Numbered from the stretch's first letter, positions 1 through 5,444 are shown. The stretch: 8,031 bases of DNA from UBA2160 sp964588665 (GCA_964588665.1 CAZPQQ010000109.1:1-8031), one strand, 5' to 3'. Notes: generated by a model from the sequence alone, not told the origin. Program-made: numbers and translations.

Positions 1-139
1 GTTTCCCCCTCAACGTTGAGGGGGAACCTTTCCTTCCACAACCTTGCAGGAGTGTGTCTGCCGTCCCCCGGGCTTGTCGCCCCCCCCCCCCGGCGCCCCC
101 GGCGGGGGGGGGGGGGGGGGGCCCCCCGACAGGCTTCAT
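1..139 (-). CDS. Possible 5' end of a coupled gene, broken or cut by the window edge
   Basis: An ATG at 139 overlaps the stop of the preceding short ORF in an ATGA arrangement. It is preceded by GGAGGG, 6 nt upstream, which is a near-ideal ribosome binding site. After the first codons (M-K-P-V) the frame enters the C/G homopolymer tract and reads as proline and glycine runs. It stays open to base 1 but shows no recognisable protein. The start signals look real; the body is probably corrupted by wrong homopolymer lengths or belongs to a low-complexity protein. No function can be assigned. Confidence 0.25.
   Translation of the reverse strand, partial: MKPVGGPPPPPPAGGAGGGGRQARGTADTLLQGCGRKGSPSTLRGK
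3..26. repeat. Perfect 24-bp palindrome at left edge
   Basis: Bases 3-14 are the exact reverse complement of bases 15-26, with no loop; the centre is AACGTT and the arms are rich in C and G. It sits at the very start of the window, beside long homopolymers. It could be a terminator stem, a protein binding site, a single leftover repeat copy, or a fold-back artefact of sequencing or assembly. No second copy is visible in the window. Confidence 0.6.
80..127. repeat. C/G homopolymer low-complexity tract
   Basis: This stretch holds 12 consecutive C (80-91), a short GC-only linker, 18 consecutive G (104-121) and 6 C (122-127). The C and G blocks can pair with each other. Such runs are rare in ordinary bacterial DNA and are prone to polymerase and base-calling errors, so the reading frame of anything crossing it cannot be trusted. 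Confidence 0.8.
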
Positions 140-213
140 GAACAGCCCTCCAGTACAGTGGCGAAATGTTCAATCGCTTCGGTCAAATCCCCCACCGTGG
201 CTGTCCTACGCAT
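136..213 (-). CDS. Small ORF of 25 residues, function unknown
   Basis: The ORF starts at ATG 213 and ends in TGA at 136-138, overlapping the ATG of the next frame. The peptide has a protein-like composition with an amphipathic middle (residues 9-21, DLTEAIEHFATVL) and a Cys-Ser end. Only a weak GAGCGG lies before the ATG, and a 6-bp hairpin abuts the start. The frame stays open upstream of the ATG, with sensible codons (for example LSNFTSVERT just before the Met), back to a TAA, but no standard start codon lies there. It may be a leader peptide that couples translation to the next gene, a real microprotein, or the tail of a decayed gene. I do not recognise a family. Confidence 0.35.
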   Translation of the reverse strand: MRRTATVGDLTEAIEHFATVLEGCS

Positions 214-230
214 CGTCCGCTCGACGGACG
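214..230 (-). promoter_or_regulatory. Hairpin directly before the short ORF start
   Basis: Read on the minus strand, CGTCCG (230-225) and CGGACG (219-214) form a perfect 6-bp stem with a 5-nt loop. The stem ends exactly one base before the ATG at 213. In RNA it would cover the usual Shine-Dalgarno position, so it could limit translation start. It may also be chance in GC-rich DNA. Confidence 0.3.
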
Positions 231-296
231 TAAAGTTGCTCAGAGCGAACGGAGTAGTAGGCGCCTGGGGTCGTGGTCGTTTCCGATGCTGTCGGG

Positions 297-302
297 ATTA
301 TG
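297..302 (-). promoter_or_regulatory. Possible -10 box before the short ORF
   Basis: CATAAT (five of six matches to TATAAT) lies in the 130-nt gap after the TPR gene. No good -35 is present at 16-18 nt; TTGTTC lies 15 nt upstream. The rest of the gap (214-343) shows no gene on either strand beyond the open frame noted for the short ORF. Confidence 0.22.
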
Positions 303-343
303 CCTGCGTGGCGGCTCGAACAAGAATCCTTCGACGGGTTGTT

Positions 344-1198
344 CTAAAACTCGTCGTCGCCTCCACCCTCGGAGTTCGTCTCGGAGGGGCTGATGATTCG
401 GTGCAGCACTGGGGTGAACGCTTCGTCGTCACCGGGTTCGGTGTCGTCGTCGGACCAGTCCTTGACCGCCACCGCGTCGCCGTCGGCGTCGACAGCCCCT
501 TCACGGCCCAGAACTGTCCCCGGCAGGTACATGCGGACGCCGCCGCCCGTCCGCACCGGGAAAGACACCACTCCGGCCTGGGACGGGTGCTTGAACGTTT
601 CGCGGATCATTATCGCCAGCTCTTGTTCTTCGGCGCTGGTGACGAACGCCTCGTACTTGTTGCCGGCTTTGATCAGGCGCACAAGTCTGCTTGCCATTTT
701 CGGCTCGACCCTGCCGATGCGCTCGCCCGATGCGTCGCACACCTTCAGGCCGTTGCCGCTGATCTCGAGTTGAACCGCGTCGCCGGGTGTCAATTTAACC
801 CGGAGCCCGACTGGGCCAAGGTCCGAAAGCGATGTGACGCCCGTCTTGCCGCTTTCCTCGATGAACGCGCGGGAGCCTTTGCTGGCGCGTGCTGAGGCGC
901 GTGGCGTCTCGTCGTCGGCCAGTTTTTCGAGGCGGGACAGGTTCTTCTTGGCGATGGCGTTGTTGGGAGAGATTTCAAGCGCGCCTTTGAAAGCTTCCTT
1001 GGCTTCCTTGTTGCGTCCCAGCTCCGTGAGCGCTTTGCCCAGGCGGTTGAAAGTTTCCAAGTCCTTCGGAAACTCAAGGAGCATCGCGCGGTTCAGGGTG
1101 ACGGCATCTTCCCATCGGCTGTTCATCGCCAGCGCGACGGCCGCCTTCGCCTTCTCCTTGCGAGCCATCTCTCTCTCTGCGAATCCGCTTGCGTTCAT
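344..1198 (-). CDS. TPR protein with possible HIRAN-like domain and acidic tail
   Basis: This 284-residue cytoplasmic protein has no signal peptide or membrane segment. Two tetratricopeptide repeats are visible at about residues 17-50 and 48-81 (pattern W-x2-A-x8-L-x4-P, then LGKALTELGRNKEAKEAF). A basic, Ser/Ala-rich linker follows (about 92-115). Residues 134-210 form a predicted beta-rich block with L-x-PGD-x-VQL, then D-x2-GERIGRVEPKMASRL and a GNKYEAFV strand. This resembles the HIRAN layout (conserved parameters, then G-x-x-IG-x-v-P-x-x-A), although the Asn-x-x-D signature of classical HIRAN is not obvious. The C-terminus is acidic (DDDTEPGDDEA and GGGDDEF). The ATG at 1198 is backed by GAGG with 8-nt spacing. 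TPRs suggest a protein-binding role; if the HIRAN-like match is right, a nucleic-acid link is possible. The function is otherwise unknown. Confidence 0.85.
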   Translation of the reverse strand: MNASGFAEREMARKEKAKAAVALAMNSRWEDAVTLNRAMLLEFPKDLETFNRLGKALTELGRNKEAKEAFKGALEISPNNAIAKKNLSRLEKLADDETPRASARASKGSRAFIEESGKTGVTSLSDLGPVGLRVKLTPGDAVQLEISGNGLKVCDASGERIGRVEPKMASRLVRLIKAGNKYEAFVTSAEEQELAIMIRETFKHPSQAGVVSFPVRTGGGVRMYLPGTVLGREGAVDADGDAVAVKDWSDDDTEPGDDEAFTPVLHRIISPSETNSEGGGDDEF

Positions 1199-1225
1199 GA
1201 CAACGTCCTCTTTAAGAGTCTGGGC

Positions 1226-1255
1226 ATTCTACCCGAAGTTCGTGGCTGCTTACAA
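1226..1255 (-). promoter_or_regulatory. Candidate promoter of the TPR gene
   Basis: On the minus strand TTGTAA (1255-1250) and TAGAAT (1231-1226) are separated by 18 nt. They lie in the 75-nt gap between the mannosyltransferase-like gene and the TPR gene. The start point would fall near 1219, giving a leader of about 20 nt with the GAGG ribosome site inside it. This would let the TPR gene be transcribed apart from the glycosyltransferases. Confidence 0.4.
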
Positions 1256-1261
1256 GTAAGC
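1248..1261. promoter_or_regulatory. Inverted repeat over the -35 box
   Basis: GCTTAC-AA-GTAAGC is a perfect 6-bp inverted repeat with a 2-nt centre, overlapping the candidate -35 hexamer of the TPR gene. Its size and position suit an operator for a dimeric regulator. It could also be chance, as the stem is short. Confidence 0.3.
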
Positions 1262-1273
1262 GCCGAATGAGCG

Positions 1274-2023
1274 TCAATTTCGTCTCAACCGGAGCAGCGA
1301 CAAGCGCCACAGAGCCTCCAACATGATGCCTATCGACATCTTCGAATCTCCTCGGCGCCTTTCCATGAAGACGATCGGAAACTCCTCAACACGGCGACCT
1401 TTGCGCTGACAGGCGTAAGCCACCTCCGCCTGAAAACCGAACCCTTTGCATCTGAACGAGCTCAGGTCGATGCCCCGGAACGCGGTCGCACGGAACGCTT
1501 TGAATCCGGAGGTCACATCCCTGACTTTGACTCCGGTCACGGCTCGGATGGTCGCGTTTGCGAAGGAGCTCAGAACGCGCCGTTTCGAACTCCACTCAAC
1601 ATCGACGCCGCCGCCGTGCGCGTACCGCGATCCAACAACCACGTCGCAACGTTCCAGCAGCCGGAACATCTCCGGCAGGTATTTCGGCGAGTGCGAAAGG
1701 TCCGCGTCCATCTGGACTATTAGGTTGGCTCCTCTATCCAATGCACGGGAGAACCCCGCGACGTAGGCCGTTCCCAAGCCTTGCTTGCCTTCTCGTTCGA
1801 CAACGTCAATTCGGTCTTCATACCGGCTCGACAGCCCGCGCGCCACGTCTGCCGTTCCGTCCGGTGAACCATCGTCCACGATGCACAGCCACAGATCGCG
1901 ATTGCCGAGGCCGAACAACTCTTCGGCCAGCTCCGGCACGTTGGCAGCTTCGTTGTAAGTCGGAACCACCACCCATACCGGACCGGCGAGCGCGTTCTCC
2001 GACGATTGTGCAGCGCTACTCAT
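1274..2023 (-). CDS. Polyprenyl-phosphate mannose synthase-like glycosyltransferase (GT2)
   Basis: This 249-residue protein is built like the soluble, single-domain dolichyl-phosphate mannose synthases (DPM1/Ppm1 type), with no C-terminal membrane segments. Visible GT-A motifs are PTYNE (21-25), VDDGSPDGT (49-57), GKQGLGTAYVAGF (79-91), the metal-binding DADLSH (106-111, Asp106 and Asp108), VVGSRY (129-134), DVTSGFKAF (169-177) and the ERRRGDSKMS acceptor loop (221-230). The family moves mannose from GDP-mannose to a polyprenyl phosphate at the cytoplasmic face; the sugar is then used by membrane GT-C enzymes. The sugar identity is an inference from motif resemblance. The ATG start lacks a clear ribosome site and follows the previous gene by 26 nt, so it is probably co-transcribed and translationally dependent on it. 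Confidence 0.85.
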   Translation of the reverse strand: MSSAAQSSENALAGPVWVVVPTYNEAANVPELAEELFGLGNRDLWLCIVDDGSPDGTADVARGLSSRYEDRIDVVEREGKQGLGTAYVAGFSRALDRGANLIVQMDADLSHSPKYLPEMFRLLERCDVVVGSRYAHGGGVDVEWSSKRRVLSSFANATIRAVTGVKVRDVTSGFKAFRATAFRGIDLSSFRCKGFGFQAEVAYACQRKGRRVEEFPIVFMERRRGDSKMSIGIMLEALWRLSLLRLRRN

Positions 2024-2049
2024 TTCGATGCAAGGTTACTCGTTCAGGC

Positions 2050-2805
2050 TCAGTCTCCGGAGGGTCGGTCGTATATGCCGCGTAGATCGTTCCACCGCAC
2101 CCGCACCATGTCTCTGACCATCAGCGCGGAATCGATGCCGGGTCGCACTTTGCTCAGCGGCTGGTGACGCCAGTCGATCGGCATTTCCAGCGCCTTTAAG
2201 CCCCTCTTCTTCGCCAGGAACAGTATCTCGACGTCGAATCCGAAACCGGCGGTCGTCTGAACGCTGAAGAGTCGTGTGGCCGCCTGCTCACTAAAACATT
2301 TGAACCCACACTGGGTGTCTTGAAACCCTCGGACGGCGAACAGCCTGGTCACCCAATTGAACACCCGCCCCATGACGTGTCGGTAGTAGGGCTCGTCGAA
2401 ACGCCGGGCACCCGAGATTTCGCGGGAGCCGACGACAACATCGTAGCCTTGATCCATCTGGTCGAGGAATCGGTCCAAGCCGCTGATCGGCATGGCGAGG
2501 TCGGCGTCGCACATGAATCGGTTGGCGCCGGTGGCCGAGAGCATGCCTCGCCTGACCGCCCATCCCTTGCCTCGATGGGGGGCTCGCTCGAGTTTCACCG
2601 CGGAGTTGGACGCCGACCATTCGTCGACGATCCGGGCGGTGCCGTCTGTGCTGCCGTCGTCCACCACGATCACTTCCCACTGGAAGGGTTTTTCCTGCAA
2701 GAACCCAACCACCTCGCGCAGGGTCGGAACGATCCGAGTCGCCTCGTTGAATGCCGGGATGATTACCGAGATGTATGGTCTTCCCAAATCACTCAAAGCT
2801 GCCAA
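2050..2805 (-). CDS. Polyprenyl-phosphate glucose synthase-like glycosyltransferase (GT2, ALG5 type)
   Basis: This 251-residue family 2 glycosyltransferase most resembles dolichyl-phosphate beta-glucosyltransferase. Motifs seen are SVIIPAFNEATRI (13-25), VVDDGSTDGT (47-56), HRGKGWAVRRGM (77-88), the metal-binding CDADLAMP (99-106, Asp100 and Asp102), VVGSREI (124-130), DTQCGFKCF (163-171) and GFGFDVEILFLA (187-198). The HRGKG-x-AVRRGM and DTQCGFK forms separate this family from the mannose synthase next door. It has no membrane span. It probably uses UDP-glucose, although other nucleotide sugars are possible. No ATG is available near the N-terminus, and a TAA closes the frame just upstream. 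The TTG at 2805 has AAGG about 10 nt before it; in-frame TTGs at 2796 and 2787 are alternatives. It forms a pair with the following GT2 gene, 26 nt away. Confidence 0.85.
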   Translation of the reverse strand: MAALSDLGRPYISVIIPAFNEATRIVPTLREVVGFLQEKPFQWEVIVVDDGSTDGTARIVDEWSASNSAVKLERAPHRGKGWAVRRGMLSATGANRFMCDADLAMPISGLDRFLDQMDQGYDVVVGSREISGARRFDEPYYRHVMGRVFNWVTRLFAVRGFQDTQCGFKCFSEQAATRLFSVQTTAGFGFDVEILFLAKKRGLKALEMPIDWRHQPLSKVRPGIDSALMVRDMVRVRWNDLRGIYDRPSGD

Positions 2806-2819
2806 AGGCGATTCGCCTT
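2805..2819 (-). promoter_or_regulatory. Hairpin over the TTG start of the glucosyltransferase gene
   Basis: AAGGCG-AAT-CGCCTT on the minus strand is a 6-bp stem with a 3-nt loop. Its 3' arm runs into the proposed TTG start, and its 5' arm contains the AAGG that could serve as ribosome site. Folding would hide the start signals. It lacks a U tract, so it is not a standard terminator of the upstream lysC. Confidence 0.3.
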
Positions 2820-2919
2820 ATGTTTCAACTGTCGCGACTTCCTGTGCAAGGGGTTTTCGGACCTTGTTTGGGGGGGGTTGGACGACGATTCGGCGATGTT
2901 GGGTCAGCCGACGAACCTG

Positions 2920-3420
2920 TCACTCGGGACCGTCGAGATCGAAGGCGGAGTGCAATGCGCGCGCCGCGCGGTCGAGTTGGACCTCGGCGACAATGCATGT
3001 GATGCGTATTTCGGAGGTTGTAATCATTTCGATGTTGATCTCGTTGTCGGACAGAGTTCGGAACATCTTGCTGGCGTAACCGGTAGCGTCCAGCATGCCC
3101 GTGCCGACTATGCTGAGCTTGGCCAGGTCCGATGCGGTGACGACTTCACCGCCGCCCAGCTCCCGCGCGACCTCTTCGACGACCTGCCGGGCGCGGTCTA
3201 GGTCCGTCCGCTTGACCGTGAAGGTCAGGTCAGTGGCGCCGCCCACGCTGGCGTTCTGCACGATGACATCGACGCTGATGCCCTGGTCGGCAAGCGGTTC
3301 GAAGAGATTGGCGGCGATGCCCGGTCGGTCGCGAACGCTCAGCACTGTGATCTTTGCCACGTTGGTGTCGGTCGCGATGCCTCCGACGCGGTTTCGTATC
3401 TCGCCAACTTCTCTGTTCAT
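2920..3420 (-). CDS. lysC: Likely internally started aspartokinase beta (regulatory) subunit
   Basis: Inside lysC, codon 245 is an ATG at 3420 preceded by GGAGAGG with only 5 nt spacing, better than the ribosome site of the full-length start. It would give 166 residues (Met245 to Glu410) that comprise just the two ACT domains. In Bacillus subtilis aspartokinase II and Corynebacterium LysC, an in-frame internal start at the same structural border makes the beta subunit of an alpha2-beta2 enzyme. The match in position and signal is direct; that the product is made here is inferred from those relatives. Confidence 0.65.
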   Translation of the reverse strand: MNREVGEIRNRVGGIATDTNVAKITVLSVRDRPGIAANLFEPLADQGISVDVIVQNASVGGATDLTFTVKRTDLDRARQVVEEVARELGGGEVVTASDLAKLSIVGTGMLDATGYASKMFRTLSDNEINIEMITTSEIRITCIVAEVQLDRAARALHSAFDLDGPE

Positions 3421-4152
3421 ATCGGCCTCTCCGTGAATGAGGGTTCCGGGCGTGTCGTCGAAGCTCGATGCGACCAGTATGGGCGTGTCGTACACCATGC
3501 CGAGCTCGACGGACCGAGGGTTCATCTTGGCGCCGTAGCTGGCCAGCTCGAGCATCTCTTCGAACCCGATCTCATCCAGCTTTTGAGCCCTCGGCACCCG
3601 CCTGGGGTCAGCGGTGTATATGCCGTCGACATCCGTGTAGACCTCGCAGCGAGCGGCGCGCAGCGCCGCGGCCAGCGCCACCGCCGTCGTGTCGGAGCCG
3701 CCGCGGCCGAGCGTCGTAACGTCCATGGCCGGCGTCACGCCTTGAAACCCGGCGACGATCACGATGTCGCCCGAGGTCAACTCCTCCATGATCCTCTCCG
3801 GGTTCATCCCGGCGATCTGGGCCTGCCCGTGAGAGGCAGTGGTCGTGATGCCCGCTTGAGCGCCACTCAGGCTGATGGCGCGGCAGCCCTGCGAGCGAAG
3901 CGCCATGGCGGTTATCGTGCACGAGACCAACTCGCCAGTGGAAAGCAGCACATCCATCTCACGCGGATCAGGATGATCTGACACCGAGTTGGCCAACTCG
4001 ATCAATTCATCGGTGGTGTCGCCCATCGCCGAAACCACGGCGACCACCTGGTTGCCCGCGTCGCAGGTCCGGGCGATGCGCCGGGCCACGTTCTTGATCT
4101 GCTCGGCGTTGGCCAATGAGCTTCCGCCATATTTCTGGACAACTAACGCCAT
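2920..4152 (-). CDS. lysC: Aspartate kinase (aspartokinase), full-length alpha subunit
   Basis: Aspartokinase phosphorylates L-aspartate with ATP, the first step to lysine, threonine, methionine and isoleucine. The 410 residues match the monofunctional LysC length. Seen motifs are KYGGSSLA (7-14), VVSAMGDTTDEL (39-50), STGE (71-74), SGAQAGI (96-102), GFQG (135-138), TTLGRGGSDTTAVALA (146-161), YTDVDGIYTADPR (172-184) and the MNPRSVELG turn (210-218). Two ACT domains occupy about 265-335 and 345-405 (VRDRPGIAANLFEPLADQGISVDVI and IVGTGMLDATGYASKMFRTL regions); in the family they bind lysine and/or threonine for feedback control. The ATG at 4152 opens directly on the conserved N-terminal strand; its ribosome site is weak. 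It follows homoserine kinase by 63 nt, suggesting an operon for threonine supply. Confidence 0.97.
   Translation of the reverse strand: MALVVQKYGGSSLANAEQIKNVARRIARTCDAGNQVVAVVSAMGDTTDELIELANSVSDHPDPREMDVLLSTGELVSCTITAMALRSQGCRAISLSGAQAGITTTASHGQAQIAGMNPERIMEELTSGDIVIVAGFQGVTPAMDVTTLGRGGSDTTAVALAAALRAARCEVYTDVDGIYTADPRRVPRAQKLDEIGFEEMLELASYGAKMNPRSVELGMVYDTPILVASSFDDTPGTLIHGEADMNREVGEIRNRVGGIATDTNVAKITVLSVRDRPGIAANLFEPLADQGISVDVIVQNASVGGATDLTFTVKRTDLDRARQVVEEVARELGGGEVVTASDLAKLSIVGTGMLDATGYASKMFRTLSDNEINIEMITTSEIRITCIVAEVQLDRAARALHSAFDLDGPE
3426..3432 (-). promoter_or_regulatory. Internal ribosome binding site in lysC
   Basis: GGAGAGG lies 5 nt upstream of Met245 of LysC. It is encoded within the His-Gly-Glu-Ala codons, in the linker between the kinase and ACT domains, and supports separate production of a beta subunit. 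Confidence 0.6.
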
Positions 4153-4215
4153 GAGGTTCGATGCCTGTTCTTTCGCTGTTGAGGTCGATTCAGTCGATCG
4201 CCCGCGGGCCGCCGG

Positions 4216-5121
4216 TCAGGCGCTGTGGACCACGTGGGCGCCTTGATTGACGGGTTTGGTGATTTTGACCTGTCCTTCGATGCCGGACTTGGCCGCTGCG
4301 TCGGCCATCTCGTAACCGATGGTGAACTCTTTCTCCCGGGCCAGCGCCAGGACGGTCGAGCCTGCGCCGGAGAGGAAGACTCCGAGGGCGCCCACGGCCA
4401 TCGCGGCCCTGAACATGTTCTTCATCGCCGGGAATATCGTCTGGCGCGCCGGTTGGTGCAGCATGTCGCCGGTCGCGACGTCGAGCAGGGCCAGGTCGCC
4501 GCTGGCAAACGCTCGCACAAGCATCGCCGCCCTACCGATATTGTACACAGCATCGGTGCGCCGAATCTCCGGAGGCAGTATGCCTCGCGCCTCCTCGGTC
4601 AGCATCGGGACGTCCGGGATGAACAGGACGGCAGCCAGTCCGTCGGGTATCGGCACAGGGGCCGATATGATCCGGCCATTGTGGTTCACCGCGATCCGAA
4701 AGCCGCCGTACAGCGCTGGAGTGACATTGTCGGGATGACCTTCGATCTCAGATGCGATCTGCAGCAGCTCGTCATCGGTGAACGCGCCGTCGCAGAGCTC
4801 GTTTCCGGCCATCAATCCGCCGACCAATGATGCGGAGCTGCTGCCAAGGCCTCGGGTGAGCGGAATCTCGTTGTGGCAGGACAGCTTGAAATCGGGAACG
4901 TCCCGTCCCAGTTCCTCGAACACGCGGACGACGCTCCGGTGCACCAAATTGGAGGGGTCTTTGGGCAGGGAGTCGTGGCCCTCGCCCGAGATCTCAACAT
5001 CGCTTTCGCCGACCGTGACCTCGACCGAATTCCAGATGTCGAGCGCCATCCCCAGGCAGTCGAACCCGGGGCCCATGTTCGCTGACGTGGCTGGTGATTG
5101 TACCTTAACGCTCTTCTTCAT
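4216..5121 (-). CDS. thrB: Homoserine kinase
   Basis: This GHMP-superfamily kinase converts homoserine and ATP to O-phosphohomoserine, the substrate of threonine synthase. The 301 residues fit the family. Motifs are SPATSANMGPGFDCLGMALD (9-28, motif 1), PLTRGLGSSSASLVGG (87-102, phosphate-binding loop), EGHPDNVTPALYGG (127-140, with the catalytic-region Asp131-Asn132) and LSGAGST (250-256, motif 3). I chose ATG 5121 over the in-frame GTG at 5148: the family starts with the M-K-x-x-V-x-V-x-x-PAT pattern, and a TATACT box lies between the two starts. The ribosome site is poor (AGG touches the ATG), so a short-leader transcript is possible. It precedes lysC in the same direction; homoserine dehydrogenase and threonine synthase are not in the window. 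Confidence 0.95.
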   Translation of the reverse strand: MKKSVKVQSPATSANMGPGFDCLGMALDIWNSVEVTVGESDVEISGEGHDSLPKDPSNLVHRSVVRVFEELGRDVPDFKLSCHNEIPLTRGLGSSSASLVGGLMAGNELCDGAFTDDELLQIASEIEGHPDNVTPALYGGFRIAVNHNGRIISAPVPIPDGLAAVLFIPDVPMLTEEARGILPPEIRRTDAVYNIGRAAMLVRAFASGDLALLDVATGDMLHQPARQTIFPAMKNMFRAAMAVGALGVFLSGAGSTVLALAREKEFTIGYEMADAAAKSGIEGQVKITKPVNQGAHVVHSA

Positions 5122-5138
5122 CCTGCAAAACCGATGGC

Positions 5139-5144
5139 AGTATA
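5139..5144 (-). promoter_or_regulatory. Possible -10 box of thrB
   Basis: TATACT is five of six to consensus and lies 17 nt before the chosen ATG, so transcription would start about 10 nt before the gene. No convincing -35 is seen at 16-18 nt. If used, it would exclude the GTG at 5148 as start. Confidence 0.35.
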
Positions 5145-5261
5145 GCACCTGGCAAACAGGCGAGAGAAGTCTTTCGTATTCAGGGGTCGGGTAAGGTCAG
5201 TCGGGGCGACCGAGCACGCCGGACTAGAGCGTGCGCGCCCCGGAAATCCGTGCGGTTTCGT

Positions 5262-5282
5262 AGATGGCTGTCACGGCCATCT
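5262..5282 (-). other. Hairpin 10 nt after the in-frame TGA, SECIS-like in layout
   Basis: AGATGGC (5282-5276) pairs perfectly with GCCATCT (5268-5262) around the 7-nt loop CGTGACA. The stem begins 10 nt after the TGA, and the loop has a G as its second base, 18 nt from the TGA. As I recall the bacterial SECIS model, it needs a short-range stem-loop with G in the first two loop positions. The fit is geometric only and may be chance. It lacks the U tract of a terminator. Confidence 0.4.
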
Positions 5283-5292
5283 GTTCGTCGTC

Positions 5293-5436
5293 TCAACGCA
5301 CCATGGTCTGGCGCAGCATGGCGATGTCGCCAGCCGTTACCGTGCCAACCCGCCACGGCGATCGATCGACGCCGTTTACGTAGTCCAGCGCGCTGTTGGC
5401 GTAAACGAGCAACTTCCGAGCCAAGTCCTTGATCAT
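5293..5436 (-). CDS. Small protein of 47 residues, unknown function
   Basis: The ATG at 5436 is preceded by GGGAGG with 8 nt spacing, the best ribosome site in the window, and by an extended -10 box. The peptide begins M-I-K-D-L-A-R-K-L-L-V-Y-A-N and ends ...A-M-L-R-Q-T-M-V-R. It has an amphipathic helix-like first third, a D-R-S-P-W-R turn near residue 27 and no cysteine, signal peptide or membrane segment. It lies between the aminotransferase and thrB, on the same strand as both. It could be a true short protein ending at the TGA, or the first part of a 70-residue product. Function and family are not recognised. Confidence 0.6.
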   Translation of the reverse strand: MIKDLARKLLVYANSALDYVNGVDRSPWRVGTVTAGDIAMLRQTMVR

Positions 5437-5444
5437 CGTCCGAT

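Larger units (their letters stand above)
5224..5436 (-). pseudogene. Small gene interrupted by one in-frame TGA (possible recoding or nonsense mutation)
   Basis: The reading frame from ATG 5436 runs 47 codons to a TGA at 5293-5295. It then continues in the same frame for 22 sense codons (opening D-D-E-Q-M-A-V-T-A-I-Y-E-T-A-R) to a TAG at 5224-5226. Both halves have ordinary protein composition, so the ancestral product was probably about 70 residues. One base change explains the break (CGA-Arg or TGG-Trp to TGA). Alternatives are a sequencing error, stop readthrough or selenocysteine. For selenocysteine, the hairpin just after the TGA fits in favour, but the absence of any cysteine or known redox motif argues against. 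Other genes here end in TGA, so the codon is not reassigned. I recognise no family. Confidence 0.45.

Noticed and set aside
1..28. CRISPR repeat
   Set aside because: The palindromic first 28 bases resemble the form of some type I repeats, but only one copy is present and no spacers or cas genes are seen.
44..895. Long plus-strand open frame opposite the TPR gene
   Set aside because: It crosses the homopolymer tract, has a composition typical of an antisense frame (Arg, His, Val rich) and no ribosome site, and lies over a well-supported minus-strand gene.
2320..3201. Plus-strand open frame of 293 codons opposite the GT2 and lysC genes
   Set aside because: It overlaps two genes with strong family motifs and runs across their intergenic gap; its protein has no recognisable domain. 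It is an effect of high GC content.
4200..4209. 10-bp GC palindrome between thrB and lysC as a terminator
   Set aside because: It has no loop and no following U tract, and short GC palindromes are frequent in this base composition.
4225..4830. Plus-strand open frame opposite thrB
   Set aside because: It is antisense to clear GHMP kinase motifs and has no start signals or recognisable product.
5122..5148. GTG at 5148 as the thrB start
   Set aside because: The nine extra residues (with two Cys and aromatic residues) do not fit the family N-terminus, there is no ribosome site before the GTG, and a -10-like box would place it upstream of the transcript start.
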